NCBI RefSeq assembly: GCF_003254275.1
Contig: NZ_QKZK01000002.1
Span: forward strand, 178,290-242,289
Source of the DNA: Breznakibacter xylanolyticus
GTDB taxonomy: Bacteria > Bacteroidota > Bacteroidia > Bacteroidales > Marinilabiliaceae
Direction of reading: 5' to 3'
DNA length: 64,000 bases
Shown: positions 16,428 through 25,915 of the stretch, piece after piece
Layout of the letters: every line of letters begins with the position of its first letter
Numbering within the stretch: the first letter of the stretch is position 1
The notes under the pieces: generated by a model
The model's database searches: none
What the model was told of the DNA's origin: nothing
What the model saw: only the letters and a program-made list of their open reading frames with translations
Program-made: the position numbers and the translations under genes

Positions 16428-17351
16428 TCAAAAAATCCCATGCGCCTTCATCCACTTCTCACAAGCCATCGGCCAGGTCGATTCGGTATTCGTTGAACGC
16501 CCCAAGCCATAACCATGACCTCCCGTTTCATACAAATGCAGTTCACAGGCCACATCATGTTGTTGCAGAGCCATCGCATAACGCACACTGTTTTGAACAG
16601 AAACTGCGCCATCGTTCATCGAATGCACCAAAAAGGCAGGCGGCGTAGTCGCATTCACCTGCACCTCATTAGAAAACAAACGAACCTGTTGTTCGGTCGG
16701 ATTTGCCCCCAACAAATTCTCTCGCGAGCCGGCATGGGTAATGGCAGCATCCATCGAGATTACCGGATAAATCAGCAGTGAGAAATCAGGACGAGCACTC
16801 ACACCTTCTGTAGCCTCATAAACCACCTCATCGTATCGCGTGGAGGCTGAAGCGGCCAAATGGCCACCTGCCGAAAATCCCATCACCCCCACATGAGCTG
16901 CATCAATGTTCCATTCAATGGCATGCTGTCGCACCAAACGAATGGCTCGCTGCACATCCTGCAATGGCCCGATGCTTTTATCACTCATGATGGCATCGTT
17001 GGGCAACCGATATTTCAACACAAAAACCGTCACACCCAATCCATTGAGCCAACGCGCAATTTCAACACCCTCATGCCCGATGGCCAACAAACCATAGGCA
17101 CCTCCGGGACATACCACCACCGCTGCATGACGACGCCCATCACCCGGTGCCGGATAATAATCCATCACAGGATGTGCCACTCGCATCATCTTCACCCAAT
17201 TGTCGCTTGAATCAACAATTGCCTCATATCCCGGCACATCTTTACTTCCCGGCACACCATCGGGCCACAAAGGCTCGTGATGCGTCTGACCTGTCAGCAT
17301 CGTTATACCCGCCAGCAGGCACATGATACTGAATGATAAAATGGTTTTCAT
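16428..17351 (-). CDS. Secreted alpha/beta-hydrolase, probable carbohydrate esterase
   Basis: This 307-aa protein has a signal peptide (residues 1 to about 22) and an alpha/beta-hydrolase fold. The oxyanion-hole region is VVCPGGAYGLLAIGHEG, the nucleophile elbow is GFSAGGH (Ser at about 166), and the C-terminal His is in ETGGHGYG. It resembles the BD-FAE/acetyl-xylan-esterase-like proteins common in Bacteroidota glycan loci, which remove acetyl groups from plant polysaccharides; the substrate is inferred. It is 155 bp downstream of the CE2-like esterase on the same strand, and together they look like a deacetylation pair. Confidence 0.8.
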   Translation of the reverse strand: MKTILSFSIMCLLAGITMLTGQTHHEPLWPDGVPGSKDVPGYEAIVDSSDNWVKMMRVAHPVMDYYPAPGDGRRHAAVVVCPGGAYGLLAIGHEGVEIARWLNGLGVTVFVLKYRLPNDAIMSDKSIGPLQDVQRAIRLVRQHAIEWNIDAAHVGVMGFSAGGHLAASASTRYDEVVYEATEGVSARPDFSLLIYPVISMDAAITHAGSRENLLGANPTEQQVRLFSNEVQVNATTPPAFLVHSMNDGAVSVQNSVRYAMALQQHDVACELHLYETGGHGYGLGRSTNTESTWPMACEKWMKAHGIF

Positions 17352-17364
17352 AAGCCTTTATTAA

Positions 17365-17391
17365 GCACCCTAATCCACTAAAGTGGAACTT
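17365..17391 (-). repeat. Leader hairpin element, copy 6 (diverged)
   Basis: On the minus strand AAAGTTCCACTTT is followed by AGTGGATTAGGGTGC, ending 13 nt before the esterase ATG at 17351. The hairpin TCCACTTTAGTGGA is kept by paired changes compared with the C/G-rich copies, which argues that pairing matters. Confidence 0.7.
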
Positions 17392-17395
17392 TGAA

Positions 17396-17495
17396 TGAGT
17401 GGCACTGATCTACTTCTATACTTATCTTCGCTTGAACTCCTGTATTCTGGTCCTTTCGCACTTTTGCACTTTTATTCTTTCGTACTTTCAAACCA
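17396..17495 (-). repeat. Degenerate 8-bp-period tract after the CE2-like gene
   Basis: On the minus strand the units read AAGTACGA, AAGAATAA, AAGTGCAA, AAGTGCGA, AAGGACCA, GAATACAG, GAGTTCAA, then a slip, AAGTATAG, AAGTAGAT. It begins about 12 bp after the upstream stop and runs directly into leader hairpin copy 6. Confidence 0.7.
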
Positions 17496-17506
17496 CTGGC
17501 AACGGC

Positions 17507-18592
17507 TCACTTCCCTCCAAACAAGCCCTTATCCTCAATAAAGCCAATCAACTGTTTGGCCATTGCCTGTTGTTCACTGACACTGGGATGACCATACGAG
17601 TTTTTAAAGGGAAAAAACAACGTGTAAATCTTATCATCGCCTAGTGAATTCACGGCCGAAGCAATATACCCCGGCCAGAAGGATCCTTCACGAGTCGCAT
17701 CCATGCTACCGAGGGCACAAATGATATTGGCTTTCGGATATCGGGCACGAATGTCACCCACAAAACGACCATACGCTGCGATGATTGCAGAAGAATCGGG
17801 TGCCTGACTACCAAATCGCGCCACAAACTGCTCATGTTCGGGTTTATTGACAAGCCATGAATCGTTTTGAAACAGATTAATCACCACCACATCAGGTACA
17901 TATTGCGAAAAATCCCACTGCGAAAGCGAATCAGTTGGGTCGGCTCGATGGTACATCTCCCCCATCACCATGGGAAACCAACTCACCGTGATACCAATTC
18001 CACTCTTTCCGATGCAATGGTAAGCAGCATCAAAATGACGTGCGGTGATGGCAGCATAAGTCTCATAGTTGTTTTGAAAATAACCATACCATCTATCCTC
18101 TCCCGCAAAATCTTCGTTGGCATAACCACAGGTGATAGAGTTACCGTAAAACTCAATCCGGCGCTGTTTGGCCGGTGCAGGCGGCAACACTTTTCCTCCC
18201 CGGGTCACATCAAAACCATAAAAAAGCGTCTTTCCCTTATCCCATTCGGTTCGTTTGAACAACGTCACCTCATGTTCCCCCTTTTTTAACCCCGCAACCA
18301 AGGTATAGCTTCGCTTTTCGTTATCCGGGTGAATTTTGCCTACAACTTTATTGTCAACAATGACATTGTAATAGTTGGCAGTATCCAAATCCTGCAACGT
18401 TGCCGACACTCCGGTGCCCTTAAAACGAATGGTCACCGAAGTGCCCGGCCACGACAATTCCGCCGCATCGGCGCGATTGACAATACGACCTTCATAACGT
18501 ATTTGAGCATGATCAAAACCAATCGTTGGTTTTTGGGCTTGCGCAACCCCCAATAACATACAGGCGGCTACAAACAGTGATTTATTAAGCAT
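17507..18592 (-). CDS. SGNH/GDSL hydrolase with jelly-roll domain (CE2-like esterase)
   Basis: This 361-aa secreted protein has a signal peptide (1-19), an N-terminal beta-sandwich (about 25-130) and a C-terminal SGNH esterase domain. Block I is IEFYGNSITCGYANED (Ser at about 152), block III is VVINLFQNDSW, and the C-terminal catalytic region includes YGHPSVSEQQAMAKQL. This two-domain order is that of carbohydrate esterase family 2, which deacetylates sugars at the non-reducing or 6-O position. It is upstream of a second esterase, with an octamer tract and leader hairpin between them. Confidence 0.85.
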   Translation of the reverse strand: MLNKSLFVAACMLLGVAQAQKPTIGFDHAQIRYEGRIVNRADAAELSWPGTSVTIRFKGTGVSATLQDLDTANYYNVIVDNKVVGKIHPDNEKRSYTLVAGLKKGEHEVTLFKRTEWDKGKTLFYGFDVTRGGKVLPPAPAKQRRIEFYGNSITCGYANEDFAGEDRWYGYFQNNYETYAAITARHFDAAYHCIGKSGIGITVSWFPMVMGEMYHRADPTDSLSQWDFSQYVPDVVVINLFQNDSWLVNKPEHEQFVARFGSQAPDSSAIIAAYGRFVGDIRARYPKANIICALGSMDATREGSFWPGYIASAVNSLGDDKIYTLFFPFKNSYGHPSVSEQQAMAKQLIGFIEDKGLFGGK

Positions 18593-18654
18593 TCTATTTC
18601 AATATGTAAATTAATTAACACAAACGACATCCGGCAACAAATTGATATCATCAA

Positions 18655-19158
18655 TCATTCAACCATCATTCTTTTACACTTCCCCGACCATTCCGTCACT
18701 TGCAACCGAATGATTTCGGTACGATGAAACGATTTTTCAGCATATTTCATCCCCACAGCTTTGTCGTGAGGCGAATATTTATCCAACAATAAAGACAATG
18801 CCTTCATGCGCTCGGCATCCGACAAGCCACGATGAGCCGTACACTGCAAAACAATACTTTCGTACTCGGTGGTAAACTTATCGGAGAGCACGTTTGTCTT
18901 GCCCACCACGCAAAATGACACGCGAGGCTCCTTTTCCATACATTGCAATTTGCGCCCAACCGGGGCACAATGCACGTATAAACTTTGATCGCCATCCCAC
19001 ACATAGTTCACAGGAATACCATAAGCACCCTCGTCCGGACAACTCATCGACAACGTGCCATACTCCCCACTCCGGAGAAGCTCTGTTGCCTTCGCCTCAT
19101 CTAACAACCGATCCTGCCGACGCACCTTATCGTTATGATAATTCGTTACTTCCATCAT
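18655..19158 (-). CDS. NimA-like pyridoxamine 5'-phosphate oxidase-family flavoprotein
   Basis: This 167-aa protein has a split-barrel FMN-binding fold: RQDRLLDEAKATELLRSGEYG, YGIPVNYVWDG, YVHCAPVGRKLQCMEKEPRVSFCV, then a Tyr-Glu strand (TTEYESIVLQ) and the C-terminal KSFHRTEIIRLQVTEWSGK. This pattern matches the NimA-related group, some members of which reduce 5-nitroimidazoles, while many are simply uncharacterised FMN or heme proteins. Resistance should not be assumed from homology. It is a single gene with its start at the first of two ATGs (19158). Confidence 0.85.
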   Translation of the reverse strand: MMEVTNYHNDKVRRQDRLLDEAKATELLRSGEYGTLSMSCPDEGAYGIPVNYVWDGDQSLYVHCAPVGRKLQCMEKEPRVSFCVVGKTNVLSDKFTTEYESIVLQCTAHRGLSDAERMKALSLLLDKYSPHDKAVGMKYAEKSFHRTEIIRLQVTEWSGKCKRMMVE

Positions 19159-19220
19159 TCAACAGTTCATTTTTCTGTGGTAAAGATAGCACACGCCTTT
19201 AATCCTCATGATCCCGAGTC

Positions 19221-19878
19221 TCAAACAGTGCCCATTTTTCTGGCAATGATGATCAAATCCGTCAGAAAAGAACCATCGGGTTCCGGATAAGCCTTCCGCT
19301 CAACGGTCAACACCTCAAAACCGGCTTCCGTCAAACAGCCCATCAAATAATCCGCCTGATGATAATAAGACATACACACGCTCTCCGTCACTGAAACTGG
19401 TGGTCTCAAAGCCTGATTTTTCATTGTCATCTTCCATCGTGCTCAGATAAAACACGCCCGATGGCTCCAACAAATTGGCAACATCTTCGATCAATGCTTT
19501 TAATTCGGCTTTAGACAAATAAGGAGCGCAAAACCCGCACATCACCCCGTCAAATGTGCGATGAATGCAACCAATGGATCGACAATCCATCACCTCAAAA
19601 TCGCCTTGCGGATAATTCTTCCGAGCCAGATCAATCATATTGGGAGCCAAATCGATTCCGGAAATCCTAAAATCAGGCCGCTTCACCCCCATGTAACGCG
19701 TTACATTGCCCGGCCCGGTGGTAATTTCAAATATATGAGCGCCTCGCCGTGCTACCAGGCTGCAAAACTGATCGTACGTGTCGTGATATAAATCCATCTC
19801 CATCATTTTTTCTTCATAACGCTTCGCCGCGTTGTGATAGGTGGTGACGGTTTCTTGCATTCTTGATTCAATGGGCAT
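19221..19878 (-). pseudogene. SAM-dependent methyltransferase, frameshifted
   Basis: The N-terminal part (from ATG 19878, reading to about 19378) has a class I methyltransferase core: HIFEITTGPGNVTRY as motif I, GIDLAPNMIDLARKNYP, DVANLLEPSGVFYLST. The C-terminal part (YHQADYLMGCLTEAGFEVL... LIIIARK) continues in another frame down to 19221. The two frames meet near 19372-19380 at RVY|MSYYHQ, where the sequence reads TATG instead of an expected TATATG. A 2-nt loss or 1-nt gain there explains the break. Glu stands where many motif-I sequences have Asp/Glu. A sequencing error or a real lesion are both possible. Confidence 0.8.
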
Positions 19879-20137
19879 TATACAGTTCAAGTTAAAACCT
19901 TAATAAATTGAAATCTTTAAAAGCGAGATGTAGTCTCATGATTTAAATTGACTAAAAAAAAGATGGCTATAAGCCTTCTGCCTCCTTTAATCAATCAGCA
20001 TCGAATATAATCATAAAACAATTCCGTAATATAAACATGTTAAACAACATCAATTTGGCTTTGCCGAGCAGAGATTCTCATGGCTCGTTTCTTCAGCACA
20101 TCATCCGTCAAATCGTCTTACGTCTTTACCTCAAAAA

Positions 20138-20153
20138 TAAACGACATTGATTT
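20138..20153 (-). repeat. Solo end motif of the inverted-repeat element family
   Basis: TAAACGACATTGATTT is identical to the complement of the left end of the element at 47508 including its flank (AAATCAATGTCGTTTA). No matching partner end was found within about 200 bp, so this may be a relic. Confidence 0.45.
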
Positions 20154-20347
20154 ACAATACTCGATGCAGAAAACAGCTTCATCTGCAACAATCACAACCT
20201 CATCATGCCTATGTATCTGCCATCGCACATGTCGATGAACGTATCACTTACCATTTTTCAGCATTCGCACACCAATCATCTCCCTTCGATCAATGTCTCT
20301 TTCGTTTCAACACCCTATTTCGATGTGTTAGCTAGCAATTCCGGGTA

Positions 20348-20601
20348 CTGCAATACCTCGATGAGACCATTTCGACGCATCATTCGACACCTGCAAACAT
20401 TCATGTTGGATTGTAAATACTCAATCACGAGCTTGCAACAGGATGATGCAAGCGCTTCAATACATCATTAGCAGCCTGCAAATGCATGATTTATGTCATT
20501 CGGAGATCGACAAACCTGTTTCGGAATACGATGAGAACGATTAGAACATCGATTCAGGCACTGCCAATCATTGCGAATGACATGATGCAAATCACAAAAC
20601 C
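20348..20601 (+). repeat. Decayed repeat with about 42-43-bp periodicity
   Basis: CTGCAA or close variants occur at 20348, 20391, 20433, 20476, 20516 (CTGTTT) and 20562 (CTGCCAA), each followed at similar offsets by ATGA-like and TCATT-like words. The units are strongly diverged. It lies in the 1-kb gene-free stretch 19891-20896. The rest of that stretch is AT-rich and holds only the solo end motif at 20138 and no convincing reading frame. Confidence 0.4.
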
Positions 20602-20896
20602 GCCCTAACCACAAGGTTTTTGATTTCAGTCACTCACTCCAAAAGATGAAAGACCCAAAAAAAATCAATGATTAAATAACATTCGTCAATTTATTTGTTG
20701 CACATTCCAAAAACTGTTTTAAATTGAGAAACATATATCACCATCAATTACAACCTGCATTAACAATATGATGCAAACAACAGGTTAATTGACACATACA
20801 ATCAACACAATAGAAACAAACACAAACACTCACAACAAAGAAGTTATTGTTCCACTATATTAATTTTAACTTAATTATTAACTAAAACTTAATGCC

Positions 20897-21823
20897 ATGA
20901 ACAATCTTCAAGAGAATAAACTGAAGATGTATGGTGTGGTATGCTCCACATGCGATCAATATCAATCGGTCACCGATTCATTGCCGCAATTTACCAACAA
21001 CCGAATGATGCTAAAAGAGTGCATCAACAACATTTCGGCGCATTCGAGCCGGCAAATGGAAAACCGAAAAGGTCTCACAGCCTCACAAAAAGAGGTACGA
21101 AGCATCCTTGAGAGGCTCATCGTTGAGCAACTATTCAAAATTAAAGCGTGCGCCAAGCTTACTGGAAATGTGCAACTCATGAGCGACTGCAGCATTTCAC
21201 CCAGCCGCATCTCTACGATGTCAGCGATTCGTCTGCGCGACTTTGCAAGCCTTATGTATAGTCGTGCTCAGGAAAACATGAACGATCTTCGCTCTTTTCA
21301 AGTCTCCGAACAAAGCCAACAAGACTTGCAAGCTGCGATTGACCGCTTTTGGGAGTCGCTCAACAGCACGCACATGAACCGAAACATGAGCACTCAAAAC
21401 ACGCGACTGCTCCACTCTTGTTTCAAAGAAGCCGATAAAATTCTGATAGCCATGGACACTGTGGTGGAAATTGTTCGCAATAGTCAATCCGATTTTTATT
21501 CGGCCTACAAACAGGCTCGCCACGTGGTGGATCTGGGCAGTAGCAAACTTGATTTGCGAGGACAAGTAATTGACTCTCTCACAGGTGAACCCATTAAAGG
21601 AGTCACCATCACCTTTTCAGAAGTATCACCAAACTCGCGCACCAAAGCCAATCGCGTTTTGGTAAAAAAGAGTGCCAACAAAGGTGGTTTTTACATCCGC
21701 AATATGGCCAATGGAACCTACAACGTTTCCGCTCAAAAAGAAGGCTATACCGAACAGGTCTCGAGCGTGGTGATCACGGATGGCACAAAAAATGAACTCA
21801 ACATCAAACTCTCCTCTAATTGA
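20897..21823 (+). CDS. Unknown helical protein with C-terminal carboxypeptidase-regulatory-like domain
   Basis: This 308-aa protein has two parts. Residues 1 to about 210 are helix-rich and polar (MKLKECINNISAH-like helices, TASQKEVRSILERLIVEQLFKI, ending in FYSAYKQARHVVDLG). Residues about 217-306 form a carboxypeptidase-regulatory/CnaB-like beta-sandwich: DLRGQVIDSLTGEPIKGVTI, GGFYIRNMANGTYNVSAQKE, then GYTEQVSSVVITDG. There is no signal peptide or membrane helix, although this sandwich is normally extracytoplasmic. I do not recognise the N-terminal part. It is preceded by 1 kb of non-coding DNA and ends 30 bp before a strong terminator, so it is monocistronic. Confidence 0.7.
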   Translation: MNNLQENKLKMYGVVCSTCDQYQSVTDSLPQFTNNRMMLKECINNISAHSSRQMENRKGLTASQKEVRSILERLIVEQLFKIKACAKLTGNVQLMSDCSISPSRISTMSAIRLRDFASLMYSRAQENMNDLRSFQVSEQSQQDLQAAIDRFWESLNSTHMNRNMSTQNTRLLHSCFKEADKILIAMDTVVEIVRNSQSDFYSAYKQARHVVDLGSSKLDLRGQVIDSLTGEPIKGVTITFSEVSPNSRTKANRVLVKKSANKGGFYIRNMANGTYNVSAQKEGYTEQVSSVVITDGTKNELNIKLSSN

Positions 21824-21853
21824 TGTAGAATTCAAAATTGGAACAATAACACC

Positions 21854-21884
21854 AAAGCCCGAAGACTTTCGTCTTCGGGCTTTT
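21854..21884 (+). terminator. Rho-independent terminator
   Basis: AAAGCCCGAAGAC (21854-21866) pairs perfectly with 21871-21883 around TTTC, followed by T. It separates the 308-aa protein gene from the convergent hybrid two-component regulator. Confidence 0.93.
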
Positions 21885-21919
21885 ACTTATTTAAGAGCCA
21901 CTACAGACAACACAACCAT

Positions 21920-24900
21920 TCACTCCCCTTCCATAAATTGTTTTGGTGATTTCCCGTACATCTCTTGAAAACGTTTGGCAAAATACGAATGATTACTAAA
22001 CCCGACCAAATACATCACCTCTGCCACAGTAAAAGTCCTTTTCGACAATAGTGTGGCTGCTTTCTTAAGCCGAACACTGCGAATATAATCAACGGCCGTT
22101 TGTCCTGTAAGCGCTTTAATACGCCGATACACCTGTTTGGCACTGTAGCCCGACTTTTCGCTAAGTCGATTCACATTTAATTCCGGGTTGGTCAACTCCT
22201 CTTCAATAATGGCAGTAATGGTTTGCAAAAACTTTTCATCCCCCGATACAACCTCTGGTGTCGTGGGCTCAATGATGGCCTGCTGCCGTACCTTCTGCAC
22301 CATCAATCGTCGAGCTCGCAACACTTGATGAAGCCGATCGGCCAAATAACCAATTTCAAATGGCTTAGCAATAAAAGCATCAGCCCCCGTACGATAACCC
22401 GTCAGTTCCGTCCCTCTATCATCGCGTGCTGTGAGCATCACTACGGGAATGTGCGAGGTGGTGATGTTTTCTTTCAGTTTGCGGCACATCGTCAACCCAT
22501 CCATCACCGGCATCATAAGATCGGTTACAATGATATCGGGCAACTCACTCATGGCTGCATCCAACCCTTCCAGACCATTTTGTGCTGTCAGGCAACGATA
22601 TTCGCGCGACAATTGTGTCGACAAAAAAGAAAGAATCTCCTGATTGTCCTCCACGATGAGCAACAAAGGCCTGTCTGTTCGATTCTCATCTTGAATACTC
22701 ACTGCCAACAAGGGGTGAGTCTCATGCTCTTCATCGTGAACCAACTGACGGAGGGGTAATACCACCTCGATGGTGGTGCCGCGCACACCATCTGACAAAG
22801 CGGTCACACGCCCTCGATGCTGCGTCACATACTCCCTTACGATGGACATACCCACACCACTTCCTTCCCTGTTCTGCGCCAAAGTGTGCTCCGAACGGAA
22901 AAAACGATCAAACACGTGGGGCAAGTCGTCCGGATGAATGCCCGGCCCCTGATCGATGATGCGAACCATCACGTCATCGCCCATCGCTTCAATCACGACT
23001 TGAATCTTAGAACCATCAGGGGCAAATTTGGCCGCATTCGACAAGATATTATTGAATACAGCCTCCAACTTCAACACATCCCCTTCAATAGGCAAAACAT
23101 CACAAACGCTTTGAACAGCAATGGTAACCTGCCGCATGGACAATGATTTATCGAATACGGCGATGAGCCCTCGGAGCAGAGCCACGACATCTATGGAGGA
23201 TACCATTAATCCGGCACTTCCACCCTCTTGGCGACCAGCATCAACCAATTGACGAATTAAATCACCCATTTTACGAGCATTCTGTCGAACATCAGCCAGG
23301 GCTTCCTTCAACTCAGGCGACTTTACCTGCTCCATTAATTTGCCCAATGGCCCAATAATGAGGCTTAACGGCGTTTTCAACTCGTGCGAGATATTAGTCA
23401 GAAAGTCGATTTTGTGTGCCGTCAGTTCCATGGTTTTTATTTTCTCCAACCGCTCGTATCGCAAACGGTTTAACACCAACCAATAATTCACCAATGCGAA
23501 AACCAATAAAACAAAGATCACCGAATAAAATAATTTGGACCACCATGTGAGATACCAGGGATGACGAACAGTCACATTCATCAAATAAGCGTCTCCAACC
23601 GGCTGCCCATCGCTGCCCACATACGACACCTCTAATAAATATTTACCCGGACGTAAATCCGTGTATGAAATACGACAAGCACCCGGTTCCAAAAAACGCC
23701 ACTGTGCATCTACGCCTTGCAGCCGATAAGCATATTGTATCGCGGCTGATTCACCATATTGAAACCCCGAAAAAGCAAACGACACATTGTTCTCATGAGC
23801 CCTGAGCTCCAAATCACGGGCAAACCGAAGACTCCCCAACACTCCCAAATTCTGAGCACCAATACCATCAACCAGCTCATCATTGACCCACAAACCGGTC
23901 AAATAAACAGGGCGATATTTAAGATATCCCAAGGCACCTTCAGTGGTCAGAGTCACCAATTCATTAATCCCTCCCGCCACCACTGCGCGTGATGCAGCAT
24001 GATAGCTTACCGATGAGAAATAATTGATACCGGCGCTAATCTGTCTGACAGCCAATGTATGCTTATCAATGACAAACAACCCGGCTGTAGAACTGACCCA
24101 TACTTGATTATCGTCATCAGCCAATCCATTAATGGAGGCTTGACTCAATCGGGCATCTGTGATTTGTTCCTGTGTATAATCATCCACACGCATGCGTACC
24201 ACTTGATTCCCCAAAGCCACCCACACATAAACATCTTTGTCAACCAACATGGCCGTTACATCATCCGATGGCAATGCATTAGTGGACGATTGAGTTGTGA
24301 ATTGAATCACCCGCCCGGTGAAATGGTCAATTTTATTCACCCCGCCTCGATATACAGCCACCCACATATGACCATACACATCAGCTGCGACACTTTGTGG
24401 CATCGTTCCTGATAAGGCACTGGCTCCGCCATGCGAATGATAGTTTCGAAGTGCCGTGACCGGTCGCCCCCTCGATTGTTTCAACTGCTGTTTATCCACC
24501 ACAAACACCCCACCCAAACAAGTGGCAATCCATAAAGCACCGGTATCGTCTTGTGTAATGGCATACGCCCAGTTAGCATTACGCATGCCCGAAGTGTCTT
24601 CAATCCGATAACGCTCAAATTCCGACGATGTCTCATCATAACGGCAAATGCTGCCATCGGTGGCAATCCAAATCTCTCCGTCTCGGTCTTCATAAATATG
24701 CCTCACTTTATTGTGGGGCAAGGGATGCTCCTTACTGTTTTGCTGAAACCATACGCTTCGCCCAATTTTGCGATCCGTCATTATGAGTCCGTTGGTACCC
24801 CCCAACCATAGTCGTCCTTTCGTGTCGGTCAACAAAGAAATGATCTGATTTCCCTCGGTCGAGCCGGTCAGTTCATTCACCGACTGTCGCACAATATGAT

Positions 24901-25915
24901 CGTGATGCACATACAACGATACTCCCCCATCTGTCCCCAACCAGATATTCGCATCGCGATCGGCATACACCGACCATACAATATTATTAATCAAAGAACG
25001 ATTATTCAGCGCATTGTGACGAATTAAGCGATGCTCCCCACTCACAGGATCATACACAAACAAACCATTGTCCGTTCCCGTCCAAAGACATCCCTGATTA
25101 TCGAGAAACAACGACTTAACCGAGTTACCACGCAACAAAGCCACCTCATGCGACTGCCCCGTGGCCGGATAATAAGCCCACAGCCCACCTTCAACCCCCA
25201 CCCAGATACACGATCGGGCATCATCGACCAATAACGAAAGAATTAAACGATTGGATGTGTCATTATCACTGCCCAGAGGTATCATCTCAAAACGATCCTC
25301 GTCTTTTTGATAACGACACAACCCGTTGTAAGTCCCCATGTAATAACTATTGGCGCTATATCGCATGATGGTATAAATAGCCTGATGAGGCAACAAACTT
25401 TCAGCAACGCGCAGCGCCTTGCCCGTAAGGGCATCATAACGAAACAACCCGTTCATACTACCTAACCAATAGTGAGATCCATCGAGGTGCTCGATGGCAC
25501 GAATATTATCGGGCAATCCCGCAGGCATGGTTTCTATTCGATCGTCTTGAATATTGTACACCAGCAATCCGGTCTCCGCGCCCAACCACAGATGAATAGA
25601 GTCCGGCATAAACATGGTATTAATAACCCCATCAACCGCACCAGTGCCCATGGTATCAGCCTGCCCGTAACGACGCGCCATGTAGCCATCGTAACCATAC
25701 AAACCATTATTGGTACCCAGCCACATCATTCCCCAATAATCCTGAACCATACTGTGTACCACCGAAGCATTCAGCCCCTGCCGCCGATCCACAGATGTAA
25801 ATTCATGGGAACGCAAACCATGTGACCACAACCACGGCGTCCCCATTACAAACATCACCATCAACGATAACCAGGATCGAATTATTTTTATAGTATTAGA
25901 ACGAAAACATTTCAT
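21920..25915 (-). CDS. Hybrid two-component system regulator of the galactan locus
   Basis: This protein of about 1331 aa combines sensor and regulator. It has a signal/anchor (1-32), about fourteen two-component propeller repeats (about 40-690, recurring WLGTDGGVSLY-type strands), a Y_Y_Y domain (about 725-790), a membrane helix (YSVIFVLLVFALVNYWLVL), HisKA with the phospho-His in NISHELKTPLSLIIGPL, an ATPase domain (NNILSNAAKF, DQGPGIHPDDLP, GSGVGMSIV), a receiver domain (LLIVEDNQE, phospho-Asp in IIVTDLMMPVMDG) and a C-terminal AraC-type HTH (SAKQVYRRIKALTGQ, VGFSNHSYFAKRFQEMYG). It senses a periplasmic oligosaccharide and activates the divergent operon. I use ATG 25915, as the longer form starts with TTG. 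Confidence 0.95.
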   Translation of the reverse strand: MKCFRSNTIKIIRSWLSLMVMFVMGTPWLWSHGLRSHEFTSVDRRQGLNASVVHSMVQDYWGMMWLGTNNGLYGYDGYMARRYGQADTMGTGAVDGVINTMFMPDSIHLWLGAETGLLVYNIQDDRIETMPAGLPDNIRAIEHLDGSHYWLGSMNGLFRYDALTGKALRVAESLLPHQAIYTIMRYSANSYYMGTYNGLCRYQKDEDRFEMIPLGSDNDTSNRLILSLLVDDARSCIWVGVEGGLWAYYPATGQSHEVALLRGNSVKSLFLDNQGCLWTGTDNGLFVYDPVSGEHRLIRHNALNNRSLINNIVWSVYADRDANIWLGTDGGVSLYVHHDHIVRQSVNELTGSTEGNQIISLLTDTKGRLWLGGTNGLIMTDRKIGRSVWFQQNSKEHPLPHNKVRHIYEDRDGEIWIATDGSICRYDETSSEFERYRIEDTSGMRNANWAYAITQDDTGALWIATCLGGVFVVDKQQLKQSRGRPVTALRNYHSHGGASALSGTMPQSVAADVYGHMWVAVYRGGVNKIDHFTGRVIQFTTQSSTNALPSDDVTAMLVDKDVYVWVALGNQVVRMRVDDYTQEQITDARLSQASINGLADDDNQVWVSSTAGLFVIDKHTLAVRQISAGINYFSSVSYHAASRAVVAGGINELVTLTTEGALGYLKYRPVYLTGLWVNDELVDGIGAQNLGVLGSLRFARDLELRAHENNVSFAFSGFQYGESAAIQYAYRLQGVDAQWRFLEPGACRISYTDLRPGKYLLEVSYVGSDGQPVGDAYLMNVTVRHPWYLTWWSKLFYSVIFVLLVFALVNYWLVLNRLRYERLEKIKTMELTAHKIDFLTNISHELKTPLSLIIGPLGKLMEQVKSPELKEALADVRQNARKMGDLIRQLVDAGRQEGGSAGLMVSSIDVVALLRGLIAVFDKSLSMRQVTIAVQSVCDVLPIEGDVLKLEAVFNNILSNAAKFAPDGSKIQVVIEAMGDDVMVRIIDQGPGIHPDDLPHVFDRFFRSEHTLAQNREGSGVGMSIVREYVTQHRGRVTALSDGVRGTTIEVVLPLRQLVHDEEHETHPLLAVSIQDENRTDRPLLLIVEDNQEILSFLSTQLSREYRCLTAQNGLEGLDAAMSELPDIIVTDLMMPVMDGLTMCRKLKENITTSHIPVVMLTARDDRGTELTGYRTGADAFIAKPFEIGYLADRLHQVLRARRLMVQKVRQQAIIEPTTPEVVSGDEKFLQTITAIIEEELTNPELNVNRLSEKSGYSAKQVYRRIKALTGQTAVDYIRSVRLKKAATLLSKRTFTVAEVMYLVGFSNHSYFAKRFQEMYGKSPKQFMEGE

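Noticed and set aside
18655..19158. Nitroimidazole resistance gene nim
   Set aside because: The protein is only broadly NimA-like; many members of this flavoprotein family have no resistance activity.
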